DNA of 64,000 bases from Dipetalonema caudispina. Lineage: Eukaryota > Nematoda > Chromadorea > Rhabditida > Onchocercidae. Positions 11,901-24,711 of this stretch are shown here, one piece after another (position 1 is the first letter of the stretch; each line of letters opens with the position of its first letter). A program made the translations under genes and the position numbers. The notes under the pieces are model-generated. The model was given only the letters and a program-made list of their open reading frames with translations, ran no database searches and had not been told where the DNA came from. The stretch spans positions 124,001 through 188,000 of the forward strand of contig JABVXV010000036.1 of the NCBI GenBank assembly GCA_013365325.1. The letters are read 5' to 3'.

Positions 11901-14900
11901 GAACTCATTTTAGTGATAGCACTACCAAATTTAATCTAGTTATTAGCCGAAGTTTCTGCAGTTCATAATTTCTAGTTGATTGTCTTTTTTTCAAAAAAAA
12001 AAGATTGAGAGCATGCATTAGTTCATTGCGATTCAGATTAAGTCGAAATGATATGCTTGCATGCAAAAACATAATTTTTGAAGGATTTTTCTTGCTGTTT
12101 TTTTTTAATGCAAGGATTGTTCTCACAAAAAGTACATAAAATTAGGTTTTTTATAATCAACAGCACTTAAATTTTGGACTCTTTTTCAATCGAATCCGAG
12201 CTGTTTGTTGAAATTCCATTTCTTCGTGGGGAAATTAAAACCTAAGGCTGCATCAGATCCTTCGATGCCGCATTATTTTTTCTCGGATTTAGTTAATTGA
12301 TTGTGAATACCAAATTGCAAAGACAAATGATTTTGTTGAAATCTTTGTTTACACTTCATAGATTTCAACTGACAATTGATTACACGCTTGGAAATAAAGT
12401 GAATTTCGTCTTCGCACTCTGTGGCTAAAAATTTATCATTGTTTGTTTTAGGCTGCTATCGAATCTTCTTCGTTTACCAGTAGCGCCAACAAGAGCTGGG
12501 ATTTTGAAAGAGATTACTCGTCTGAATCTGCCGGATGTTGCTGTGGAAAGTGCGCGTACTCTGCATCAGTAAGAGCTTTTTGCCCTATTTTTGAAAAAAT
12601 CCAGATTTCTATCCTTTTTTATATATGAGCGCTTATATAATGTTGAGGCGTGGTAAGATGCAATCACTCAAATAGTAATCACATAGGTTTTGTTAGTTTA
12701 TTAAGGCCAATGGATTTAACTAGCTGGTGGAATTAATGAGGTAATTTGATGCTGATACTATAAGTCCTTATCATGAAGGATCCATGGCCAATTTTTTTTG
12801 CGTAGCACAGTTACAAGCCAGCGTTTTGCTTCCAGGGAATAATAATGCTTCTGATTCTCTGATTTTTCTAAATTCGGAAGAACTAAGTTAAAGAAGCCAA
12901 AGGCTTTCCCATTGAATCCCCTTTTTCAGATTATTGGAATGTAATTTTACACCTCTGCGTCTTGCAAGTGAGATTCAAGCGGAACTAACAAAAGTAACAG
13001 AACTGAATAAGGCTGAATACAATCAATATGTTGAAGCACTGAAAGGCGTCACAGCTACAAAAATTATAAAACAGATTTCGGTCATTTATGATACACTTTC
13101 GATTGAGCGTATCCAGAAAGTAATTCCATTTTATAATGGTGATGAGCTAGAACGTTTTTTGGTGGATATTGCAAAGCATCGCTATGTCAAGGTAACTTCA
13201 TTTGGTCTTTGTTACGTTTGTCTTAGACGATGATAATGGTCTCTATTGTAGACAAATGCAAACCTAATCCAGACTTATTTTAGTCTAATTTATAGGCTCG
13301 CATTGATCATCGTGGCGGATCAATTCACTTTGGAGCAGCTGATGCTGCACTTTCTGGATTTTTCGATTTGGAAGTATCAGATGGGTGTGGTGAAGCGGAG
13401 CAGGTTTGGCATGTTTGTACTTATTTTTTTTCCTACCTAAAGTGCAGTACCATAAAGCAACATAATGTAAATCTTCCAACACTGAACACATCATTTTGGT
13501 AAATAATGATAGGATCTGGATGGCTAGACTGTTAATTTGTTTATGTGAAGCTGTCATAAGTGTCGTTCGGATAAATTTTCACTAGCATTGTCGTTGCGGT
13601 TTTGACGTCAATGTATTTCCGGGGATTCTTATACTCATTATACACTTCATTAGTAATAGTGCAGTATTAGAACTCCAAAAATTTGTATTTCACTGCTTTC
13701 ACTCAACAAAATCACATAATGATGAGTGTTCTTCAAAGGAATCATGTTGAATTTTGCTAATAATTTCCACTATTTAGGTGGCTGTCGAAGATATTCGAAA
13801 TCATCTTCAGTCAATGTATAATAGCCTACGAGACGTCGTTCAAGTTCTTGATTATGAAGAAATTAAGAAGGCGGCTACTGAAGATGTAAGTCTTCAAAAT
13901 ACTTCTGTTAAAACGTTAATTGCACTGCTAGTGTTTTTAGTACTCTCTTCTAATCGACCTTTTTTTTTTTTAGTTAAAGCGTCATGCGGAGATATATTCA
14001 TATCACAAAGACGCTGATTACGAGCGAATACTCTTGCGAAGAAAGAAAATTGAAAGTTATAAGGAGACTAGTGAACGACAAAAATTGGAGAAATGTCAAC
14101 AAGCCCAAGCGGAAGCTAATAGAAAGGAAGAACAAAGAAGAGCTGAAGAAATGCGGCGTTTGGAACAGGAAAATATTGAAAAGGAAAAATTGCGGAGACT
14201 TGCGGAGCAAGAAGAGATTGATCGTAAAGTACGAGCAGAAAAAATGAAAAAAATTCAAGCAACTCCGATATATCAGGCTATTGTAAAAGATCACGGGGAA
14301 GAAGCCTTTCAAAACATGGATCCTGACTCAGGTGTGTAGTCTTCTAACTGTGTGATCGTTTTATTATAAATAATGTCAGCTGAAGTTGTTACTTTTTTTT
14401 TAGTACTTCGAGAACAGCGTGATCGTTTGGATGAACAGCGTCGCGAACAGCAAGCCCGTTTGCAGCAACAAGAGAAGAAATTTGATCATTTGATCCGCGC
14501 TTATCATCTGCAGGAAATGGTAGCACGTAAGGCTATTTCGGATAATTTTGCGATAAAAGCTCCACAAAACCATGATTCTTATGAGAAGCGTCGTGTTGAA
14601 AGTGCAACGTATGTTTAAATTTATCGTTTTCACTTGTTTTAGTTTTTTAGTGCTTCTTTATTTCAAATTATCCATGTAGCTGAATTTTTTGAATGGTATG
14701 GTTGATTAACAGCCATCTTTAATTTAAAAAAAAGCAGACAAATCTCTTGAACTGTTTATTATAAAGTAAAACAAGATAGTACAGCTGGATATGTCTGTGC
14801 ATTTGTCGCAGTTCGATTAAATTGATACATATGAAAACAGTGAATTTATATTGTCGAGTCGTTATAAAACTATTTCTACATTTACCCTTCTCTGCTTTTT

Positions 14901-16802
14901 AGCAAAGAACACGAAAATGCGATTGCTGTCTATGAACGCATGCAGAAGGTACGTAAGGATCCGGATGCGGCTGCATTTCTCGAATCGGTTAAGAAGGCTC
15001 GTGCTGAAGATTTCAATAAGAAAATGGAGGATTGGGAGAAGAAACTGCATGATGAAAGACGGAAACGTCTTGAAGAACGGCATGAACTTCGAAAGAAAGA
15101 GCGAAGGAGAGAATGGCTCCAGGTCTGTACTATAATTGTATAGTGACATAGAATACCTAAAGGTATCTTTCTGGGTTTTGAAGGACCAAACTTTTATTTA
15201 TATTTTAAACTTTTTCAGGAGCGTGAAAGAGAATTAGTGAAAGCGAGAGAAGCAGCAGAGCAAGCAAGGAGAGAAGAACAGGAGAAAGAACGAAGAGCAG
15301 CTCGTGAAGCACAACGCCCTCCTAAACGAGAAATAGTTGAAAATTCAGATATGGATTCCGATTGGCGTAAAGGTGCGCAGCCAACACAACCTCGAACTAT
15401 TCCTTCAAAATCTTTCGGAGAACGTTTCGTGGAAGGTGAACGCCATCGCGAAAGTGCAGTTGTAAGTAATTTTTGTTTTTGCTGTTGTAAGGAATCTTCA
15501 AGTGCTTGCGGTGGCTGATTGTATGGGCTATTCCAGCGTTCGGTTGGTCAAATCCAGAAATGATTTTTAATTTTTTCAGACTGCATCCGAAACTGATAGT
15601 GGACCATGGGTACGTGGGAATATTACTGGTTCACAAAGACAGCAGGATGTCACGACTCGTAATTTCGAACGTCCTTCGGCACCGTCACGCTTCTCTGATC
15701 GAGAACAATCGCGTGGTGAAGCAGATACAACGACAAGTTGGAGGAAGGGACAAGTAGTACAACGTGATAGAGATCAAGCTGTTGGACAAGTATCAGATAA
15801 CAGAATTTTACTTTTATACAAATTCGGATTGTTTGCGATTTATTTTAAGAAGTGTTTTAATAAAATTAAATAAATGAATTTTGTAGCAACCCATGGAAAA
15901 GCGTGGAGAACCGCCAGGCGCGCAGTTACATGATGCGAAAGCTGTAGCCACTTCCTCTCCATCTGATGCAGGACCGTGGAGACGAGGAATGATTGTAACA
16001 CGTGATCAAGCCGATTCATCACAACGGGCATCTGCAACAGGTAAGAAGGTTTTACATATTTTACGTTTTGCTAAACTCTTCCTGAAGATTTTGCGGCGAG
16101 TTGCAGTAAAGGAACGAGATCACTTGCGATTACTTTTAGATGTGCAATCAAATTATGCCTCTGGACATTCGTTTACAGTTTTGCCATTCAATGTGAGAGA
16201 CTGTTTTATGACTTTTTAGTTCCCACAAGTCAACCGTGGCGCCTTTCAAGGTTACGTCAAGCAGATGGTGCAGCATTAAATGGTGCTCCATCTGGAAGAA
16301 TATTAGAAGGGAGTGGTAGTAATGAACCAAGTACAGGTAAATGGAATCGATCGACGCAACGTACTGGCGATGGTCACGGTGCACAGTCTAGCAAGTTTTT
16401 TCCTGATTTTAAAAATCTTTTATTTCGTGCTCTGTTTTTCGTTTCCCTTTTGCTAAAATACTGCATCTGGAAACCATTTTAAGATTTTTTGAAATATAGT
16501 TCGGCTATGCAGGGTTTAGATCCAAGATAGTTGTTTTTTGTTTAAAACGTAGCAGGTTTCGGAAAATTCTGCCTTCATTATGTATGTGCTTCTCTTAATA
16601 TGAGAACTAGGTTGTTCCGGACGTTGTCCATATTTCTTATTGATGTAACTTTCACAATTCCATAGCAAGGAAATGTGACATTCCCATTTTGAAGACCATA
16701 CATTATTTCCTTTATCAGACTTCACTTTCAGTTCGTGGTTTACCTCAGCATCAACAACGCAGAGGAGCAGCTGACGACGATCGTAATTGGCGCCAAAAAT
16801 GA
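8989..16802 (+). CDS. EIF3A: eukaryotic translation initiation factor 3 subunit A
   Basis: Nineteen exons encode 1082 residues: 8989-9099, 9566-9697, 9946-10082, 10157-10286, 10480-10622, 10800-10995, 11584-11810, 12452-12568, 12930-13191, 13296-13403, 13778-13885, 13974-14331, 14404-14608, 14903-15122, 15219-15461, 15580-15789, 15887-16040, 16220-16336, 16732-16802. eIF3a scaffolds the eIF3 complex on the 40S subunit in the cytoplasm. The start [20 protein letters not shown] matches the family. Blocks such as [20 protein letters not shown] and MELWQEAY confirm it. The PCI domain lies about residues 310-500 (exons 7-11). A highly charged coiled coil covers about 560-900 (exons 12-15). The C-terminus has loose W(R/K)G-type repeats rather than the long DDRGPRR array of human eIF3a, and ends NWRQK. 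Some donors are weak (GTCTTT after exon 2, GTCCTT after exon 6), but phases agree throughout. C. elegans counterpart: egl-45. Confidence 0.95.
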
Positions 16803-17077
16803 TAGTAGTTATAAATTTTAATTTAACCGAATGTTTTTTTGTTAATTTTTATCTTTCTACGACAGCTGCTTTCCTTCCGATTCTCTATCAGTGGTTATGT
16901 CTTGTTAAGAAATGATTCTTCTTTCAAACTATTTGGTCAACTTTTCATATTATTTTTCCAAGTAAATATGAATATCTTTACTGTTTCTATGGATACTTAG
17001 TTTTTAAAAAGCGGTGAAAATATCTTATCAGTCACCCTTCCTCACAAAGGACAGTTGAAGTTTTAAAGATATTCTAG

Positions 17078-17083
17078 AATAAA
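17078..17083 (+). terminator. candidate poly(A) signal of eIF3a
   Basis: AATAAA lies about 275 nt after the eIF3a stop codon. In DNA this AT-rich the hexamer is common, so it is only a candidate. Confidence 0.35.
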
Positions 17084-18816
17084 ACTATGTAAAAGGCTCA
17101 TGAAGTGTATGTGAAAGCTCCTGAGTAAGCGGCGTGTACCTTTTATTGCTTTAAAAATTTCATGGAGAAAAGCAATTCTTTGAGACGTCTCAATCACTTG
17201 ATGGATTTGAAGTGGGACGGAAGCTCAGCTTCTAATTTTCGGATCCTTACGGCCGTTGCATGCTACATTCTGTTGCTTGTTTCTAATCATCAAGTTTTGT
17301 TTAAATCATGCAACATCAAAAAAGAGTGAATCTTGCATTAATCAAATTCAGAATAACTCAGCTAAGTACGTGTTCGGGTTTTTATCTTTTTCTTGTTTTA
17401 TTTCAGTTCCGGGGTTTTCCTGCTTTTGTTGTAGGCTTATTGCATATGTTGTTTTGTATGATTGTATATTGATTAGTGGCGTTTTATTGATTACTTCCGA
17501 TTTAAATTAAAGTTTGTTATAATAAAAAGAATGGATCGATTTTAATGTTTGCTTTGTTACAGTAGTTTTCAAGTGAAACTGTAACTAAACTACTAGACAG
17601 CCTAATATCTTCTTTCAATGATCTTGACTTGATAGCAATTAAATAATGGGAGATGCAATAATAGTGCGGAAATTTTATTATGGCAGTAAAAAGGCAATTG
17701 TTTGTGTGATATTTCCCAAAGTTGCAGGAAGAGTTTAAAGATCATCAAACTTTCAGCATGAATGATACTGGTAATCTTTTGAAATAAAGTTAGGAGAGAA
17801 TGCTTCAATGATACAATTGTTTCTTCATTTATAATTTACAATGATATGTCAGATTACATCATTTCACGTTTAACAGTTCCTCTTCTTCATTGATTCAGCA
17901 GCTTGAATGGAAAGATGAGAAACTCATTTAAGGAATGAATATTCGGCATATTTATTGTAATCATTCCAATATTCTATTTTTTATTAATTGCTTATTATAT
18001 TTGTTAAAGGCATAATTTTAATTGCTTATTTTGTTTTTGTTGCAGTTTGAAAAAAACAAATTGAAACATTTATAAGCACAGATTAAATTATCTGCATTGT
18101 AAAAACAATATTTTGTAATAGTTTATTCTCGAAAAAGTTCCACAAGAAGCATCATGAAGAAGAAGAAAAAAAGGAGGAGGAAAAAAAAAAAAAGAAGAAA
18201 TAAGTGAAATTTAAATGGGGAATGCCAAAATGGTTTAAACTCATTGAAATATATATGTTCCTGTTTCTGGAGATTTTGAACTAATAACAGATCCATTCGC
18301 GACCATTTGATTTTCGACCAAAATATTGCGGAATTTCTAAATGTTATTGCTTAGGTTAGCTACCATTCTACGATTACAAATAAGTTATTTTATTTCATTT
18401 TCAAATATTAATAAACTTATCTTATCAGTTTCACTTCTCTATTCTTTTTAATTGTCAAAGAAGAAAAAAAAAAAAAAAAAAAAAAAAGAAACTCGAAATG
18501 TTACTTACTTAAAATTTGAAATAGATGGAATAGCAGTGTATTTTGTTGAGTATTCAGTAATTAATAGACTATTTGCTTAATTGATAATTAGAGCTTCTTA
18601 CAGAATGCTGTTAAAACTATTGGGTTAAGGGGGGGGAGGAGGGGGTATGCACTAAATCCGAATTATTATTCCGAACTATCCTTTACTTGATGATATAATA
18701 ATATCGATAAATAGCAGTACAAAACAGCGAAATTTACATCCTTTCTTTTTTCTTTTTTTTTTTTAAATAGAAATATTTGAAATAAAACAAGAGAAATAAG
18801 TTATGAAATCATACAT
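17084..18816. other. tail-to-tail intergenic region
   Basis: Lies between the 3' end of plus-strand eIF3a and the 3' end of the minus-strand Q/P-rich gene. It contains a poly-A tract near 18463-18487, a purine-rich patch near 18150-18200 and a G-run near 18630. No gene was seen. Confidence 0.5.
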
Positions 18817-18822
18817 TTTATT
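18817..18822 (-). terminator. candidate poly(A) signal of the Q/P-rich membrane protein gene
   Basis: AATAAA on the minus strand about 18 nt after the TAA stop. A second AATAAA overlaps the stop codon itself (CAATAAATC). Confidence 0.4.
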
Positions 18823-18839
18823 TATACAGATTTGATGAT

Positions 18840-21800
18840 TTATTGAATTTGTGGGGTTTCCAGTAGTCTTATTGGAGTGTTTAATATTTCACTACCATTA
18901 TTCGTATTATCATCTGTTTCATCTTGAAATGTTGCTGATTTAAATAGCTCTGAATGTGCCTCTTCTGAGGTATCCATAATTGCTGGAGTTTCTGTTGTAA
19001 CAGTTTCTGAAATAAACCATTTTAAAGTAAATAATTATATCTAGCAGAGAATTTTTTTTTAATAATTGAAAAGATTGTAACAAAATTTTAAGTTTTTTTT
19101 CTTTTTTTTTTTTTTTTTTTGAAGATGGAAATTTCATCAACTAAATGGAAATATCACATTTCTTTATCATTTTCTATAACTTTTTTTTTTTTTCATCTCT
19201 TATGATGGATTACATTTATCTTATCTACAATGAGGTAATTCTCAGAATTTGTTGAAAAAAAAAAAAAGAGAAAAAAAAAGAAAAAAAAAAAACCTTGAAT
19301 GAAATTAACTTGTGGTGCAGTATCATCAGGTTTTACGATCAATCCAACTCCATCATTTCCAACTACTGGCATATCACCAAAATTATCTTCTTCCGCTGAA
19401 TGCTGAAGAAGAATATTAATAATAAATTTTTGCATAAAATTATTCTCATCCTTTGCTATTTTACCACATCGATGAATAAATTATTTTACCTCTGACTCAG
19501 CCTTAATTTCATCATTCTTTACCGTTATTTCTTGCTCCTTGTCGAGAGAATTGGTAATCTCATTTTCATGTTTGTCGAAAAAACTGTAATTTGAAATTTA
19601 AATTAAATGTTTTATATCATATTGAAATTTAGCGTAAATTTTAAATGTGTGGAAAATAATTAAAAATTTCAAATGCATATAAACTTTTTTTTTGTAACAA
19701 TAACAAGAATATATAACATTTATTAAGAAATGATATACTTGAAGAAGGTTGACAGAGATTCCGATGATGAGTTGCCGGAATTACTATCTATCATTGTTGT
19801 TTCAATGTTAGCAGCAGTAGTTACTCCAGCAATCTCTTCTGATGTTTGCTCTGCTATGGTCTCAACCGGTCGTCTCGGGAATGTATCAGCAATCATTAAT
19901 ACTGGTACTTCACTATCCATATTCTTTTCTTTCTATAATAGCAAAATGTTATTTACTCATTCTTTCTTCGTCAAATGTTAATTTTATAAATTGAATTAAT
20001 TTGGCATTTATTTGTGTGAAAGAATCAAACAATCAGATAATTTAAGAATTTATATGAAAATAACAATGCTTACTTCAGTTCGTTGTTCGGCTTCCAATCG
20101 ATCTTGCTCTAATTGCATTCGAAGAGCTCGATGTTGTAATTCTCGAAAGATTTCATCTGAATTAATTTGCGCTGGTGGAACTACACTTGGAACTAACGGT
20201 GGTATCATTATTGCTGGTAGGACAGTTTGTGACATCTGTTGTTGCATCTAAAATAACAAACAAATACAAATAGCAAGATTCTCTCGGGAATGTAGAAAAT
20301 ACCAACTGATTTCCCTGTTCAACTTTTAATATTTCTTTTCAGCTTTTTTTTCTTTTTTTTTTTTTTTTTGCTGAAATTTTGAGTATTTGAAGTTTGTATT
20401 ATTCTAGCAAATCAAATTATTTATTTAAATAAACTTCAAAAAATACATATAAAATCAAAATACTTGTGCTAGTGATCGTAATTCTTTAAAGATAGTATCA
20501 CGATCTGGTGTTCCATCAGGTGTCATTGGTATTGGCTGCAAAGTAATGGGACGTTTAGTGGAACTGTAAAAATGGACATGAAATTTTATGAAATTTTAAG
20601 AGCATACTTAAAATAGAATCATATCTTTTAAAAGCAATACAACAGATATGTAAAGTTTTACTTGATCAACTACAGGTACAGGTAATTTTTTCTGTTCCAA
20701 ATCAAGCCTGCAATTACATACTTCCGTATTGTTTTGATAAAAATAGGATAACGATAAAAAAAAAGAGTTCCAAAATTCAACGCTCAAATGCAAGAAAATA
20801 AATTTCAGCCCTCTTCTCTTTAATAATATTTATTGAAGAAAAGTTGTACAAATTATATTGTAAACAACATATAATTAATTTATTTTAAATACATATTTTC
20901 CTTGCGTTTCATCAAAAAAACTAACAATGTTAACAGAGATCATTTAAATGATTATGATTAAATGGAATGAAATTTAAGTTAATACCTGTTGATAGTATCA
21001 TCACGAATTTGCAATGGTGTAGAACTTGACTTTCCTGAATTTGATCCAATAGGTTGAATTATTGGCTCTTCTCTGTTCAACATCTGTTAAATTAAAAAGT
21101 ACATTTGTCAATACTGCTAAATATTTAAAATTCATTTCAATAATTTATATCTAAATAAATTTTAAGTTACCTGTGATGGCATTAATTTGATTGGCATTAT
21201 TGCCGGTTGTTGTTGTTGTTGTGGTGGTGGTGGTGGTGGTGGTGGTGGTTGTGGTTGTAGTGGTGGTTGTGGTTGTGGTTGTTGTTGCTGTTGCTGTTGT
21301 TGTTGTAGTTGTTGTTGTTGTAGTTGTTGTTGTTGTAATTGTTGTTGTTGTAGTTGTTGTTGTAGTAGTTGTTGTTGTTGTTGTGTTTGTTGTTTGGAAA
21401 TCATGAATGGATGCATTGGTGGAATTCCTGGTACTACCATAGGTGGTGATATCATCGATAACATTGGCATATTACGTTGATTTACTTCCATTGATGGTGA
21501 TTGCATATTATTCATCCACATCATTGATGGTGGTGATATCATATGCATTCGTGCATATGCAAGTAGTGGTAACATTGATTCAAGTTGTGATCTTTCTGGT
21601 TGTTCCTGTAGTTGAAGTCCCATTATTATTTGCGACATTTTACGTTCTGCTGCTTCTTCACGTTCTGAAAAAAAAAAAAAAAAGAAAAAACACTTCCTTG
21701 TTATTATCTTTAAATTGTTCTTTGATTATCTTTTATTCTTGGCTATATCACAAAGAAATTTTATGAATATTGAATACAATCCATTTCGATTACATTGAAC

Positions 21801-24711
21801 CGATCAATCGATCACTTCTATTGAAATCAAAATTTGAAATGCTAACCACGTTCCATCTCAGCTAACATTCGTCTCCTGAACATCTCACGGCGTAATAACC
21901 ATTCCCTTATTGCTCGACGATAACTTAAATAAATTTTAAAAGGTAAAATTGAAATATCAGATATTCTAGATAGACATTTCTTTTCTACATCAATTTCCAC
22001 GTTTCATATTGTATGCTAATGCATGTTGGAATATAAAATAAGAATAGTGAATTAATTAAAGTTAAATAAAAATGAAAATAAACCAGATTCAATTAGCAAA
22101 ATTTTTTAAATCATCTTACTTCATTAAATCCCACTCTTTCATTTCCATTTGTGGTACAAGTGGAACTGAAAATAAATGTACTTAAGTAATAATTTCAGCA
22201 AAATCGATTCGAACTTTTAAAATTAAATTCGAGAGTAAAGTAAAGCATTCTAAACTTGCTTAATTAATAAAAAAAAATTTTTTTTTTTTTTTTTTCATAA
22301 TAAAAGTAATGATAGAAGGTTTAGTTTGGCTTCATATATTACATTTATCATTAGCATAGATGGCATTTTAGATAACAAAGAGGAAAATATACCTTGCAGG
22401 TGATAATTGATAGCAGAATTTCATCTTTTTTTCTGAAGTTCATAAACAGCCAAAAGAAATATTTGCATATGAATAATGCATTCAATGGACTAAGTTATTG
22501 CGAATTCAGATTGGATCAGATATTAGTTGATGAAAAAAAAAAAAAGAAAGAAAAGAAAAAAACAAAACTAACCATTAGGTACAACTTCAGGCTTCATCAT
22601 CATATTATCAGGCATTCTACCGTTATTCTGAATAACAGCTACCTGTTGCACACCAGGAATTTTGAGTAGAGTTGCAATCTGAAAATCATTATCGTTAAAT
22701 CTTCCAAAAATGAAATAAAACAGAGGAAAACTTTTGAATAGTTTGAACAATTTAAAAAAAAAAAAATTTTTCAGCAAATACGAATACAAACGACACTGTT
22801 TCATCATTACAAAAATACATTGAAATAATTTCAATTCGATAATTTGAAATAGAATTCCCTACTGCTTTCATTGCTTCGAAACGGTTAGGTATCGCATCAT
22901 CAAGTTGTTTTACTTCTCCATCATCATTTCCTGCAATTTCGCCATCTTGATTTCCAACAATACGACTGTCATGATTATCCTGCATCATGTCCCCATTCTG
23001 ATCCATTCGATTCATTTTTTCTGATACATCTGATGAATCAAGTTTAGGCAAAACATGTGTATCCTCTTCTGCCACATCAAATCTACTCGGTCGTTGTGCC
23101 CATGATGATGCCGATCCACTCACCGTAACCTCACTTGACTGAAAAATTTTTACGGTATATCAAATCAGAGAAATGCTTCTATTAAAATATACTTACTTTT
23201 AGAATTTATGATCAGCAATTATCTTGAAAAAGCTTCAATGATAAGAACTATTGTTAGATGCAATCATATCAAATAACAAATGTACGTTAACCTTTTTTTA
23301 GTTTCAATAAATATCCTAATTCTTTTTAGTTTCACTAAAGAACTTGACCTTTTCTTTTTTTTTTTAGTTTAACTATGAGATGTAAACATCTTGACCTTTG
23401 AAATGATATAATTGAAGTCAAATGATAGCAAATGGTATCTCTATGCATGCCTAAATTATCATCGTCAAAAATTTTTGTAGTATGAATAAAATTAATTAGA
23501 AGGAAGCTATCATTACATCCTTTATGAGCCAAAAACGAATATCGTCGAAATGTTTGCTTAAGTTAGATGTCGTCATTGCAAGACAATAATTGCATTTGAA
23601 TTTCTTAAAAAGCATTTGAAAAACTGGAAAATGGAAAAGGCGAAAATATACGGTAACTACCCAATACGATAGTACATTCTATGATAATTTTATAAGTAAA
23701 ATTTAATATAATTAAGATTGACTCCAAGTATATTATGCCATTTCCTTCTTATTTTTTTTTTTTTCATTCAATTTGCAAAGTGCATTTTAAAGAAATACAT
23801 ATTTTTGTGAATAATAGAAATAAAAATTTGAATTGAAAAGAAGAAAAAAACTTACAACAAGATGATGGACTTTTTTATAGAAGAAATCAGGAATCATGTA
23901 GAAGAGAATAGAAAGAGTCATTAGGGATAGCAAAATTATGATTATATGCGATGTTCCACATTTTTTCTTAGCAACTGAAATAAAATTTTTACTGAACCGA
24001 ATGGATTGATGAAATATGATAAATTTAGAAATTTAATATTAGATTAGCTTGGCTCATTTGTTAAATTCATTTGTTAACTTAATATTAGATTAGCTTGGTT
24101 CATTTGTTAAATTCTGAAAATACTGTTTAAAATTATTCCAATAAAAGAAGACTTTTTTTTTTCCTAATTTTTTTATCAAAGTGATAAAACATGCATGTCA
24201 TTGACAACATTTTATAATTTCACAAGTCCCTTTTTTTTTTTTCCTGGATTGATTAAATGAAATTTGTGACATAATCAAAAGTAATTTTAGCATTATTTAT
24301 TAAAACCATTCTGGCAATGAGCTTGAAAATTGAATAAATTTAAAGAGATATTTAATACAAACGAGTTTTTAACAAGATATTTAAAATTGAAAAATTCCCT
24401 AAAAGTACTGATTTGGTTATTATTAGCGATGTTGAAATTATTGTCCATCTAAACAAAGATTAAAATGGAGAATTTAGGATGAATAAATAATTGTTGGTAA
24501 ATGAAAAGAAAAGTAGTAGAATATTTTATTGTTGTAAAAATGGATATGAAGTGGACGAAGATGACAAGAGAATACCAATGGATGAGATGGGAAGAGTGAC
24601 CGGATAGAAGGTAGCATGTGGTGTAGTGGACGATATTGTGATTCCTTCCAGCTCTTTCGGTTTTTCATCGCCTTCTTTCAAATTCGGATTTAGTGCAGAA
24701 ATTTTTGTCAT
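18840..24711 (-). CDS. unrecognised single-pass membrane protein with charged helix and polyQ/polyP tract
   Basis: I do not recognise this gene. Fifteen exons give a consistent 735-residue frame: 24576-24711, 23856-23974, 22863-23138, 22573-22678, 22120-22165, 21847-21923, 21171-21664, 20986-21083, 20662-20707, 20464-20535, 20074-20247, 19739-19932, 19490-19583, 19294-19402, 18840-19006. A hydrophobic segment (residues about 56-73) follows KKK and precedes FFYKK, so one membrane span is likely. Next come an acidic linker, a strongly basic/acidic helix around residues 238-262 (REMFRRRMLAEMERER), a Met/Pro-rich region, a Gln run with Leu interruptions, a run of nine Pro, and a long acidic Ser/Thr-rich tail. 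Membrane span, coiled coil and low complexity loosely recall RIC-3-type chaperones, but I see no family motif. The ATG at 24711 sits directly after an acceptor (TTTCTTACAG), so 5' exons may exist; see 26881-26940. Confidence 0.75.
21195..21390 (-). repeat. CAA/CAG and CCA trinucleotide tract coding polyQ/polyP
   Basis: On the plus strand this is a GTT/GTG/GGT array. On the coding (minus) strand it gives Gln blocks broken by Leu, then QPQPQPP and nine Pro. Mixed CAA/CAG codons and regular Leu breaks suggest old, partly stabilised repeats. It is likely length-polymorphic. Confidence 0.9.
24034..24114 (+). repeat. two-copy direct repeat, about 35 bp, period 46
   Basis: 24034-24068 and 24080-24114 are identical except for one base (GGCTCATT versus GGTTCATT). 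They lie in intron 1 of the Q/P-rich gene model. Confidence 0.85.

Noticed and set aside
20464..20563. Upstream acceptor TTTTTACAG for exon 10 of the Q/P-rich gene
   Set aside because: It gives an immediate stop in the required phase. TACTTTGCAG ending at 20536 restores the frame.
21187..21480. Plus-strand open frames of poly-Cys/Gly and poly-Val
   Set aside because: They are antisense shadows of the CAA/CAG/CCA tract in the minus-strand Q/P-rich gene.
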